DNA of 64,000 bases from the NCBI GenBank assembly GCA_963696545.1, contig CAVOKQ010000012.1, positions 558,001 through 622,000 on the forward strand, given 5' to 3'. This DNA is from RPQJ01 sp963696545 (lineage in GTDB: Bacteria; Pseudomonadota; Gammaproteobacteria; Steroidobacterales; Steroidobacteraceae). A program made the translations under genes and the position numbers. Positions 1-7,722 of the stretch are shown in pieces. Below the pieces are notes generated by a model. It saw nothing but the letters and a program-made list of their open reading frames with translations, was not told where the DNA came from and searched no databases. Within the stretch, counting starts at the first letter, position 1. Every line of letters begins with the position of its first letter.

Positions 1-434
1 GCGCTTTACGTCCAGTACGGAATGGGCCTCGAGCCCGTCCGCTGTGCATCCTGCAGCGGGTGTCGGTCATGGTTGCCGGTGCGTTGTTCCTCGTCGCTTT
101 GCTTCACAACCCGGGAGACCGCGGCGCGCGCGTCTATGGCGTGCTGATCGACCTCGTGGCGTTGCTGGGCATCCTGGTCGCCGCCCGCCACATCTGGATC
201 ATCGCGCAGCCGCCGGGCTCGGTGGCGGAGTGCGGCGCGAGCCTCGACTACATGATGGACGTGCTGCCGTTGCACGAGGTGCTCGGCAAGGTGCTCACCG
301 GCTCGGGCGAGTGCGCGAAGATCGACTGGCACTTCCTCGGCCTCAATATGCCGACCTGGGTGCTGATGGCACTGCTGTGTGTCGGTCTCTGGGGCCTTCT
401 GGTCAACTGGTTCGCGCCCCGCGCGGGACGTTGA
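1..434 (+). CDS. dsbB: Disulfide bond formation protein DsbB, 5'-truncated and frameshifted
   Basis: Inner-membrane quinone reductase that reoxidises periplasmic DsbA. The N-terminus lies outside the window. From base 1 the frame reads ALYVQYGMGLEP, and from about base 39 the protein continues in another frame as PLCILQRVSVMV. Adding one T between bases 36 and 37 restores the family motif CPLC in a single frame. The second cysteine pair is visible as AECGASLD and GSGECAKIDW, followed by FLGLNMPTWVLM and a last membrane helix, as in E. coli DsbB. It converges with the glycosyltransferase gene 29 nt downstream. The frameshift is probably a sequencing error, since everything around it is conserved. 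Confidence 0.85.
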   Translation, partial: ALRPVRNGPRARPLCILQRVSVMVAGALFLVALLHNPGDRGARVYGVLIDLVALLGILVAARHIWIIAQPPGSVAECGASLDYMMDVLPLHEVLGKVLTGSGECAKIDWHFLGLNMPTWVLMALLCVGLWGLLVNWFAPRAGR

Positions 435-463
435 CGGCGCGGGCCCGGAATCGGCGCGTTCGC

Positions 464-1504
464 TCAGGCGGAGTCGATAGCAGGCATCCGCGTCATGGGG
501 ACGACCCCGGGCGGCGAGGCCAGGCTGGCCAGGAACTGGCTCGTCGCTGCGGCCCAGGAGTGCTTCATCGCATGCGAACGGCACGCATCCGGGTTCAGTC
601 GCAGCGCCGACAGGGCTGCGCCACGCAGGTCTTCGCTGAGCACGCCGGTCACGCCCTCGACGATGACGTCGATCGGACCGGCGACCGGGTAGGCCGCTAC
701 CGGAACGCCGCAGGCAAGCGCCTCGAGCAGCACCAGGCCGAAGGTATCTGTCCGGCTCGGAAACACGAACACATCGGACGCTGCAATGTGCGCCGCGAGG
801 TCCTCGCCGTGCCGATAGCCAGCGAATACGGCCTCCGGATAGCGAACGCGCAGCAGCGCTGCGGCTGGCCCGCCGCCCACGATGAGCTTAGTGCCCGGTA
901 GCTCGAGCCGCAGGAAGTCCTCGACTCCCTTCTCGATCGCAAGGCGCCCGAAATACAGCCAAATGGGTCTCGGCAGGTCAAGGAAGGCCTTGTCGCGAGG
1001 GCGGAACAGGTTCGTGTCCACGCCGCGGCCCCAGAGTGTGAGGTTGCGAAAGCCGTGTGCTTCCAGTTGTCGCTGCATGGTCGGGGTCGTTACCAGCGTG
1101 CGCGATGCAGGTTCGTGGAACCAGCGCACCGCCGCATAACCAAGCGTCAGCGGAACCGGGAACCGGGCCCGGACGTACTCCGGGAACTGTGTGTGGTAGG
1201 CGGTGGTGAAAGGCCAGCCGCGACGAATGCACCAACTGCGCGCGGCGAGTCCCAGCGGTCCCTCGGTCGCGATGTGCACGGCGTCCGGTGCGAGCTCGTC
1301 CAGACGCTTGCGGACCGCGCGCCCGGCAAAGAGCGACAGCCGGATTTCGGGGTATGTCGGGCAAGGCACGGTGCGGAAGTCCGCCGGCGAGATCAGCGTG
1401 ACGTCGTGTCCGGCAGCCGTGATCTCGCGGATCGTGTGGCCCAGCGTCCTTACGACTCCATTGACCTGGGGCAGCCAGGCGTCCGTAACGAGTGCCAGCC
1501 TCAT
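464..1504 (-). CDS. agt: GT4-family glycosyltransferase, Agt-like glycolipid synthase candidate
   Basis: A 346-residue retaining glycosyltransferase of the GT-B fold. The N-terminal Rossmann half opens with MRLALVTDAWLPQVNGV, the glycine-rich acceptor loop typical of GT4 enzymes. The C-terminal donor half carries YFGRLAIEKGVEDF and the E-x7-E region FPSRTDTFGLVLLEALACGVPV. Relatives are annotated as GDP-mannose-dependent mannosyltransferases or as Agt, which glycosylates diacylglycerol under phosphate starvation. The start codon overlaps the stop of the upstream phosphoesterase (ATGA), so the two are translationally coupled. That coupling and the Pho-box-like site upstream are the reasons for preferring the Agt assignment. 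Donor sugar and acceptor cannot be read from the sequence. Confidence 0.7.
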   Translation of the reverse strand: MRLALVTDAWLPQVNGVVRTLGHTIREITAAGHDVTLISPADFRTVPCPTYPEIRLSLFAGRAVRKRLDELAPDAVHIATEGPLGLAARSWCIRRGWPFTTAYHTQFPEYVRARFPVPLTLGYAAVRWFHEPASRTLVTTPTMQRQLEAHGFRNLTLWGRGVDTNLFRPRDKAFLDLPRPIWLYFGRLAIEKGVEDFLRLELPGTKLIVGGGPAAALLRVRYPEAVFAGYRHGEDLAAHIAASDVFVFPSRTDTFGLVLLEALACGVPVAAYPVAGPIDVIVEGVTGVLSEDLRGAALSALRLNPDACRSHAMKHSWAAATSQFLASLASPPGVVPMTRMPAIDSA

Positions 1505-2331
1505 GCAGCGGGTTCCAGGGCGACCGCGCCATCGAGCAGCGGCAGCGACTGCGATCCAACCAGCACCTCGACGGTCTCGGTCCACCGCAGCAGGCTCAAC
1601 CGGCCCTGGAAATCCTCGACCAGCGCGGTGCAGCTCTCGACCCAGTCGCCGTCGTTGCAGTATGTGATGCCGTCGATGTCGCTGATCTCGGCCCGATGGA
1701 TGTGCCCGCAGATCACGCCGTGGACGCCGCGGCGCCGCGCCTCGACCGCAAGCGCGCGCTCGAAGTTCGCGATGTACTTCACCGCGTTCTTGACCTTGTG
1801 CTTCAGGAACGCGGCGACCGAAAAATACGGGTAGCCGAAGCGCCGGCGCACGGCGTTGACGTAGCGGTTCAGGCTCAATGCGGCGGAATACGCGGTGCTG
1901 CCGAGCGACTCCAGCAGCGGACTCGCGCGCACGATCGAGTCGAACTCGTCGCCGTGCAGCACCAGAAACCGGCGGCCGTCAGCCGTCTCGTGCACGGCCT
2001 CACGCAGTATCTCCACGTTGCCGAGCACCAGCCCGTCATGGTCGCGGAACGGCCGGTCATGGTTGCCCGGTACATACACGACGCGTGTGCCGTGCTTGGC
2101 CTTGCCGAGGATCGTGCGGATGACGTCGTTGTGGGCCTGCGGCCAGTAGAACGACCGAGTCAGGCTCCACACGTCGATGATGTCGCCGACCAGGTAGATC
2201 TGCTGGCACTCGACGCGGCGCAGGAAGTCCAGCAGGAACTCGGCCCGGCAACCCCTGAAACCGAGGTGAATGTCCGAAATGAAGATGCTACGGAAGCGCA
2301 GGTTCGGTCGCGGCGCCGGCGTTCTGTCCAT
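1501..2331 (-). CDS. plcP: Calcineurin-like metallophosphoesterase, PlcP-like phospholipase C (LpxH superfamily)
   Basis: A 276-residue cytoplasmic dinuclear metallophosphoesterase. Metal ligands are visible in order: SDIH (D20, H22), GDIID (D50), GNHD (N90, H91), HGDEFD and GHIH near the C-terminus. Databases usually call such proteins UDP-2,3-diacylglucosamine diphosphatase (LpxH). However, the FRGCRAEFLLDFL, YWPQAHNDV and GDWVESCTA stretches are those of the PlcP branch, which cleaves phospholipids to diacylglycerol in phosphate-starved bacteria. It is longer than E. coli LpxH (240). ATG 2331 is preferred over ATG 2367 because it has GGTGG upstream and because 2367 would lie within the likely promoter. 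A true LpxH function cannot be excluded, as no other lpxH is in view. Confidence 0.7.
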   Translation of the reverse strand: MDRTPAPRPNLRFRSIFISDIHLGFRGCRAEFLLDFLRRVECQQIYLVGDIIDVWSLTRSFYWPQAHNDVIRTILGKAKHGTRVVYVPGNHDRPFRDHDGLVLGNVEILREAVHETADGRRFLVLHGDEFDSIVRASPLLESLGSTAYSAALSLNRYVNAVRRRFGYPYFSVAAFLKHKVKNAVKYIANFERALAVEARRRGVHGVICGHIHRAEISDIDGITYCNDGDWVESCTALVEDFQGRLSLLRWTETVEVLVGSQSLPLLDGAVALEPAA

Positions 2332-2403
2332 GAGGGTTCCACCCCTGTAGCCTCGATGGCGCGGCATGCTGGTGGTTGAAGGTGAACCCTGCGTGAAGAA
2401 TAA

Positions 2404-2421
2404 GCGACAAGTCCATGACAG
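2404..2421 (-). promoter_or_regulatory. Pho-box-like site upstream of plcP-agt
   Basis: Read on the minus strand this is CTGTCAT, four bases (GGAC), then TTGTCGC. The PhoB recognition unit is two CTGTCAT/C heptamers separated by 4 nt. The first heptamer is perfect and the second has two mismatches. In the same 11-bp phase, TCTTCAC and GGTTCAC follow, possibly a second, degenerate box. The site ends 72 nt before the plcP start, compared with 73 nt for the pst box. Confidence 0.55.
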
Positions 2422-2423
2422 AC

Positions 2424-4262
2424 CTAGATTTCCGAGACGGACAGCCGCCGCAGCAACGACATGCGCTTGTCGTGGTGCTCCTCCATCCGCTCGAGCACGT
2501 CCGCGAGGAACTCAACCGTGCCGACGACTTTGGGTCCCTTGTTCAGCATCACGCACTCGGCGCGGCTGCTCATGACCGCGTCGCTGACCTCGGCGCGGGT
2601 AGGGGCGCCGCCCTTGGCGAGGCCTTCCAGCACCTGGGTGGCCCAGATCACGGGAACGTGCGCCGCCTCGCAAAGCCACAGGATCTCCTCCTGCACCTCG
2701 GAGAGTCGTTCGAAGCCGACTTCGACCGCGAGGTCGCCACGCGCCACCATCACACCGACCGGCGGCGTGCGCAGGCTGGTGAGCAGGATTCGCGGCAGGT
2801 TGCGGAAAGCCGCCGCGTTCTCGATCTTGAGGACGATGCCGACGTTGCTCGCTCCCAGGTCGCGAAGCCGCTCCTCGAGCTGGACGATGTCCTGCGGTGA
2901 ACGGACGAACGACAGCGCGACGATGTCGGCGAACTGCACCACCTCGGCGAGGTCCTCGATGTCCTTGTCGGTCAGGGCCGCGAGCCCGAATTCGGTATCC
3001 GGAAAGTTGATGCCCTTTTCGGCACGCAGCTTGCCGCCGGCCGGCGGGACCTGCGTCACCTCCATCTCGATGCGCTCGCCGTCATTGCCGCGCACCTGGC
3101 CGCCGATCTTGCCGTCGTCGAGCCACACTCGGTCCCCGCTTCGAACACGGTCGAACGCGGCTGGCAGCGTGCAGTGGATGCGGGCCGGCTCGATCAGATT
3201 ACCGCGGGCATCGCGTGTGGCAGCCCGGCCGGGCGCAGGGTCGCGCGTCAGGACGAGGGTGTCACCGATAGCCAGCGGTATCGGCGCGCTGACGCCCGGC
3301 AGCTCGCCAATCTCGCATTCGCCCACCAGCGTGCCATCGCGCACCACGCTCAAGGTTTCGCCCGATCCCGCGTAGATCGTCTTCTCCGCGATGGCGACAG
3401 CCGATTGCCCTGCGCGCGCGACGACGGTCATCTTGCGCTCGCGGCCGCGCAGGTCGTCGACGACCAGTGCGTCGCGTGGTCGCATCAGCCGCGGCCCCGG
3501 GCCGAACACAGGCAGCGTGGTTCCCGTATCGGCGGGAGCTGGCTCGGGCTCCATTGCCGGTGTGAGCCAGATGCGTGCCGGTGCCGTGAGCCTGCCCATC
3601 GGGTCGCGCCTGGGCTTGATCCGCACGAACTGACCGACGGGCTCGATGCTTCCCGTGCGCAGCTTGGGGCCCCCGAGATCCGCCTGGATCGCGCAGGTCC
3701 GGCCGACCAGTTGCTCGGCCCGGCGGAGATTCCCGGCCATCCTGCGCCACGCGCTCGCGTCGTCGTGCGCGCAGTTGATGCGCATCAGGTCCATGCCGGC
3801 CCGCAGCAGGTCTTCGATCAGCCGCCCGTCGTCTGCCGCCGCACTCGGCATCGTGACCATGATGCGCACCGAACGATGGCGGGGCGCGGGGCCGAGCAGG
3901 CGCCTGGCGTGATCACGCAGCAGCAGGCGCCCGCTGCTGAAATCGACCGGGGGAGCCGGCTGGCTGCTCGAAGGAGCCCGGGCGAGCACTTCGAGGTTGC
4001 CGATGACGGCGTTGAGCGTCGCCACCGCATGGGATTCGAGCACGCCGAGCGACGACAGCCCGAGCGAGTGGAGGTCCTGCTGCAGCGTGCGTATGTCCGC
4101 CTGCCGGATGCTCAGGTAGTGCAGCAGGTTGCGGGCGCTGTTGCGGTAGTGCGCTTCGGCTGCCGCGACCTCGTCGGCATGTGCTGCCTCGAATGCGAGC
4201 GCACGGTCGCGAAGGTCACGCAACGCGGCAAGAGTCCGTTGGATCAGCCGGTCTTCCGCCAT
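2424..4262 (-). CDS. pyk: Pyruvate kinase, long variant without the C-terminal allosteric domain
   Basis: Converts phosphoenolpyruvate and ADP to pyruvate and ATP. Of 612 residues, the first 120 or so form a helical extension absent from E. coli PykF (470 aa). The barrel then begins with VRIMVTMPS and MRINCAHDD in place of the usual MRLNFSHG. The inserted B domain is enlarged. The catalytic lysine motif KIEN (about residue 479) and the Mg2+ motif VARGDL (about 506) are intact, but the usual MLSGE(T/S)A is MLNKGP. The protein stops about 35 residues later, so the allosteric C domain is missing. It lies 44 nt downstream of dapE. A related phosphoenolpyruvate-dependent activity is possible, but retention of the catalytic residues favours pyruvate kinase. 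Confidence 0.75.
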   Translation of the reverse strand: MAEDRLIQRTLAALRDLRDRALAFEAAHADEVAAAEAHYRNSARNLLHYLSIRQADIRTLQQDLHSLGLSSLGVLESHAVATLNAVIGNLEVLARAPSSSQPAPPVDFSSGRLLLRDHARRLLGPAPRHRSVRIMVTMPSAAADDGRLIEDLLRAGMDLMRINCAHDDASAWRRMAGNLRRAEQLVGRTCAIQADLGGPKLRTGSIEPVGQFVRIKPRRDPMGRLTAPARIWLTPAMEPEPAPADTGTTLPVFGPGPRLMRPRDALVVDDLRGRERKMTVVARAGQSAVAIAEKTIYAGSGETLSVVRDGTLVGECEIGELPGVSAPIPLAIGDTLVLTRDPAPGRAATRDARGNLIEPARIHCTLPAAFDRVRSGDRVWLDDGKIGGQVRGNDGERIEMEVTQVPPAGGKLRAEKGINFPDTEFGLAALTDKDIEDLAEVVQFADIVALSFVRSPQDIVQLEERLRDLGASNVGIVLKIENAAAFRNLPRILLTSLRTPPVGVMVARGDLAVEVGFERLSEVQEEILWLCEAAHVPVIWATQVLEGLAKGGAPTRAEVSDAVMSSRAECVMLNKGPKVVGTVEFLADVLERMEEHHDKRMSLLRRLSVSEI

Positions 4263-4306
4263 GGCTCGGCAGCAGGCAGTGGGCCCGACAGACTAAGCTG
4301 CGCGCG

Positions 4307-5449
4307 TTACGCTTTTGTGTCTGTGGCGAGCACCCGCTCCATCACGCGCTCGTAGATCCGGCTCAGCACGTCGATGTCGGCGACGCGCACGCACTCGTTC
4401 ACCTTGTGAATGGTTGCGTTACCGACGCCGACCTCGACGACCTGGGCGCCGGTCGGCGCGATGAATCGTCCATCCGACGTGCCGCCGGTGGTCGAGAACT
4501 GCGGCCTGAGCCCGGTGACGTCGTGCACCGCGCCGGACACGGCGTCGGTGAGCAGGCCCGGCTGCGTGAAGAACGGCAGTCCGGACACGAACCACTCCAG
4601 CGTGTACTTCACGCCGTGCCGGTCGAGGATCGCGAGCACCGAGCGCTGCAATGACTCGACTGTCTGCTCGGTCGAGAAGCGCAGGTTGAAGCGCAGCTTC
4701 ATTTCGCCCGGGATCACGTTCGGTGCGCCGGTGCCGGCCGCCACGTTGGAAACCTGGAATGACGTCGGCTGGAAGAACTCGTTGCCTGCGTCCCAGTGCC
4801 TCGCGACCAGTTCGGCAAGCGCGGGTGCAAAGCCGTGCACCGGGTTGTCGGCCAGGTGCGGGTACGCGATGTGCCCCTGCACGCCATGAACCGTCAACCT
4901 GCCGGACAGCGAACCGCGACGGCCGATCTTGATCGTGTCGCCGAGATGCTCGTGGCTAGTGGGTTCGCCCACGACGCAGTAGTCGATCTTCTCGCCGCGG
5001 GCCTCGAGCACGCTCATGACCCGACGCGTGCCGTCCACCGACGGACCTTCCTCGTCGCTGGTGAGCAGGTAGGCGATGCTGCCCGCGTGGTCCGGGTGAC
5101 GGGCAACGAATCGCTCGGTCGCGACGACCATCGCGGCAAGCCCGCTCTTCATGTCGGCCGAGCCGCGCCCGTACAGCACGCCGTCGCGCACGACCGGCTC
5201 GAACGGGTCGGTGTGCCACTCCTCGCGCGGCCCGGTCGGGACCACGTCGGTGTGGCCGGCGAAGCACAGTACCGGCCGGCCAGTGCCCCGGCGCGCCCAG
5301 AGATTGTCCACAGGCCCGTATGTCAGGCGCTCGTTGCGGAAACCGAGCACCGCCAGCCGGGCGCCGATGACGTCGAGACAGCCGTGATCTTCCGGGCTGA
5401 CCGAGGGGCGGCGGAGCAGGTCTTCGGTCAGCGCGAGGGTGGATGACAT
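4307..5449 (-). CDS. dapE: Succinyl-diaminopimelate desuccinylase DapE
   Basis: Zn-dependent M20 hydrolase of the succinylase branch of lysine/diaminopimelate synthesis. It removes succinate from N-succinyl-LL-diaminopimelate. The 380 residues match the family length. Visible are the metal-binding FAGHTDVVPTG, the bridging aspartate in YGRGSADMKSG, the catalytic acid pair in TSDEEGPSVDGT and the C-terminal TSDGRFIA with the late IHKVNE histidine. It is first on its strand, reading away from the pst operon and towards pyk. dapC and dapD lie on the same strand beyond the oppositely oriented pst-phoU block, so pst appears to interrupt an otherwise continuous dap arrangement. Confidence 0.95.
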   Translation of the reverse strand: MSSTLALTEDLLRRPSVSPEDHGCLDVIGARLAVLGFRNERLTYGPVDNLWARRGTGRPVLCFAGHTDVVPTGPREEWHTDPFEPVVRDGVLYGRGSADMKSGLAAMVVATERFVARHPDHAGSIAYLLTSDEEGPSVDGTRRVMSVLEARGEKIDYCVVGEPTSHEHLGDTIKIGRRGSLSGRLTVHGVQGHIAYPHLADNPVHGFAPALAELVARHWDAGNEFFQPTSFQVSNVAAGTGAPNVIPGEMKLRFNLRFSTEQTVESLQRSVLAILDRHGVKYTLEWFVSGLPFFTQPGLLTDAVSGAVHDVTGLRPQFSTTGGTSDGRFIAPTGAQVVEVGVGNATIHKVNECVRVADIDVLSRIYERVMERVLATDTKA

Positions 5450-5561
5450 GAAGCTGTAACGTCCATGACGTATTCGGGAACGGCGACACGCCGGTTGGCC
5501 CAGGCACGGCGTGTATAGCCGAGGGACGGCGCCCCGACAAGCCTTGGATACCGGCCCGTGC

Positions 5562-5579
5562 CTGTAACACGGCTGTCAT
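5562..5579 (+). promoter_or_regulatory. Pho box upstream of pstS
   Basis: CTGTAAC, four bases (ACGG), then CTGTCAT: two heptamers with the exact 7-4-7 architecture of a PhoB site, the second perfect. Ten bases further, CAGAAT at 5590-5595 matches the -10 consensus at four of six positions, which is the normal distance for a PhoB-activated promoter where the box replaces the -35. The rest of the 203-bp dapE-pstS gap shows only one weaker CTGTAAC (5454-5460). Confidence 0.75.
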
Positions 5580-5652
5580 ACGGTGGACTCAGAATTCCCG
5601 GCATCGGATCAGACGTCGTTTCCACACCCCAATCGTTCCGAGGGTCAAGTCC

Positions 5653-6654
5653 ATGAAGTTGTGGCAGAAATTTGCGGTCCCGGCGCTGTTCGTCGCCGTG
5701 GCCGCCGTCGGCGCCCCCGAGCGGGCCCATGCACAGGCCGCGATCAAGATCGATGGCTCGAGCACCGTGTTCCCGATCTCCGAAGCGCTGGCCGAGGAGT
5801 TCCAGATCTCCAAGCGCGGCAAGGTCCGCGTGACGGTCGGCATCGCCGGCACTGGCGGCGGCTTCAAGAAGTTCTGTCGCGGTGAGACAGACATCTCGAA
5901 CGCCTCGCGCCCGATCTCGGCCGAGGAGATGGAGGCCTGTCGCAAGGCGGGCATCAAGTACATCGAGCTGCCGGTAGCGTACGACGCGCTCACGGTCGTC
6001 GTGAACCCGGCCAACGCCTGGGTCAAGTCGCTGACGATCGCGGAGTTGAAGAAGATGTGGGAGCCGGCCGCGCAGGGCCGGATCTCGAGCTGGAAGCAGA
6101 TCAACGGTGCCTATCCGGCGGACAAGCTGATGCTGTTCGGGCCGGGCGCCGACTCGGGCACGTTCGACTACTTCACCGAAGCCGTGAACGGCAAGGCGAA
6201 GGCTAGCCGCGGCGACTTCACCGCCAGCGAGGACGACAACACGCTGGTGCAGGGCGTCGAGAACAACAAGAGCGCGCTCGGCTACTTCGGGTTCGCGTAT
6301 TACGCCGCGCACAAGGACAAGCTGCGCGCCGTGCCGATCGACGGCGGCAAGGGCCCGGTCGAGCCGAGCATCGAAAACGTGATCAAGGGAACCTACTCGC
6401 CGCTGTCGCGCCCGCTGTTCATCTACGTGAAAGAGTCCGCGGCTTCGCGTCCCGAGGTGAAGGAATTCGTCGAGTTCACGATGAAGGAGGGCGCTGGCCT
6501 CGTGAAGGAAGTCGGGTACGTCCCGCTGCCGGCCTCGGCGTACCAGCTTGCCCTGAAGCACTTCACTGACCGCAAGCTCGGCTCGGTGTATGGCGGCGTG
6601 CCGAAGGTGGGCGTGACCATCGAGCAGTTGCTGGCGATGGAAGCCAAGCTCTGA
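5653..6654 (+). CDS. pstS: Phosphate ABC transporter substrate-binding protein PstS
   Basis: Periplasmic high-affinity phosphate receptor, 333 residues. A signal peptide covers about residues 1-27 (MKLWQKF, hydrophobic core, cleavage near AHA). The phosphate pocket is visible in IDGSSTVFP, GIAGTGGGFKKFC, DISNASRPI and GPGADSGTFDYF. It is the SphX-like PstS type rather than the E. coli form. It is the first gene of the operon, directly behind a Pho box, so PhoB control under phosphate limitation is expected. A GGCGGG/CCCGCC hairpin (6681-6686 with 6704-6709) lies in the 141-nt gap to pstC and could keep downstream expression lower than that of the abundant receptor. Confidence 0.95.
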   Translation: MKLWQKFAVPALFVAVAAVGAPERAHAQAAIKIDGSSTVFPISEALAEEFQISKRGKVRVTVGIAGTGGGFKKFCRGETDISNASRPISAEEMEACRKAGIKYIELPVAYDALTVVVNPANAWVKSLTIAELKKMWEPAAQGRISSWKQINGAYPADKLMLFGPGADSGTFDYFTEAVNGKAKASRGDFTASEDDNTLVQGVENNKSALGYFGFAYYAAHKDKLRAVPIDGGKGPVEPSIENVIKGTYSPLSRPLFIYVKESAASRPEVKEFVEFTMKEGAGLVKEVGYVPLPASAYQLALKHFTDRKLGSVYGGVPKVGVTIEQLLAMEAKL

Positions 6655-6795
6655 TCGAGCAGGTCGTCCGATGACGAACCGGCGGGCACGGCACGGACGC
6701 CTTCCCGCCACGCTGCTTGCGGCGCCGGACGCCCGAGCAGGTAGAATCCGGGGTGACGGGAAGAAGACCAAGACAGGGAAACCGGGAAACTCCTC

Positions 6796-7722
6796 ATGAC
6801 CCAGGCGAAGGCTTTGTCAGGCAAGGGCGCGTTCTCGTCCCTTCGATACCGCAAGAACCGCGACCGGCTCGTCGAGCTGGTGCTGTTGACCGCGGGTCTC
6901 GCGGCGGTGTTCATCACCGCGGCGATCGTCTTCATCCTGGTGTACGAGTCGGCGGCGTTCTTCGAGCACGTCTCGATCAAGGACTTCCTGACCGACACGA
7001 TGTGGACGCCGCTGTTCGCCGATGCACGCTACGGCATCATGCCGCTCGTTGCGGGGACGCTGACGGTGACGGGAGTGGCGTTGCTGGTCGCGATTCCACT
7101 CGGCACGATCATTGCCATCTACCTGTCGGAGTTTGCGTCGCACCGGCTGCGTGAGACGGTGAAGCCAATCCTCGAGTTGCTGGGCGCCGTGCCGACGGTC
7201 GTCTACGGCTACTTTGCGCTGCTGATGGTCACGCCGATGCTGCAGAAGATCTACCCGGACCTGCCGGGCTTCAACATGCTGAGCGCGGGCCTGGTGATCG
7301 GGCTGATGATCATTCCCTACGTCGCAACGGTCGGCGAGGACGCGATGCGCGCCGTGCCGCGGTACATGCGCGAAGGCTCGTACGCAATGGGCGCCACGAA
7401 GCTGCAGACCGCGTTGCGTGTCGTCGTGCCGGGTGCGTTCTCGGGACTCGCGGCGGCCTATATCCTCGGCATTTCGCGCGCAGTCGGCGAGACCATGGTG
7501 GTCGCGATCGCCGCCGGCATGCAGCCGAACCTGACGTTCAATCCGGCGGAGCCGGCTGCGACGATCACCGCGTTCATCGTGCAGGTGAGCCTCGGCGACC
7601 TGCCGCACGACAGCATCGGTTACCAGAGCATCTTTGCAGCCGGTCTCGTGCTGATGCTGTTCACGCTGGTGCTGAACGTGATCGGCTATTTCCTGACCCG
7701 CCGCTTCCGGGAGGCGTACTGA
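6796..7722 (+). CDS. pstC: Phosphate ABC transporter permease PstC
   Basis: Inner-membrane half of the Pst channel, 308 residues with about six hydrophobic helices. The ABC-importer EAA loop is recognisable in YAMGATKLQTALRVVVPGA, and the region just after, GISRAVGETMVVAIAAGMQPN, is typical of PstC. A TAGAAT sequence at 6742-6747 in the long gap after pstS might be a weak internal -10, but no -35 fits. The stop codon overlaps the pstA start by one base. Confidence 0.95.
   Translation: MTQAKALSGKGAFSSLRYRKNRDRLVELVLLTAGLAAVFITAAIVFILVYESAAFFEHVSIKDFLTDTMWTPLFADARYGIMPLVAGTLTVTGVALLVAIPLGTIIAIYLSEFASHRLRETVKPILELLGAVPTVVYGYFALLMVTPMLQKIYPDLPGFNMLSAGLVIGLMIIPYVATVGEDAMRAVPRYMREGSYAMGATKLQTALRVVVPGAFSGLAAAYILGISRAVGETMVVAIAAGMQPNLTFNPAEPAATITAFIVQVSLGDLPHDSIGYQSIFAAGLVLMLFTLVLNVIGYFLTRRFREAY

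Noticed and set aside
5454..5471. Second Pho-box-like CTGTAAC-N4-ATGACGT upstream of pstS
   Set aside because: Only one heptamer fits. The other does not match CTGTCAT/C in this orientation, and it is over 100 bp from the better box.
6681..6709. Terminator between pstS and pstC
   Set aside because: The stem is only six base pairs with a 17-nt loop and no T-tract. At most it is a processing or stabilising hairpin.
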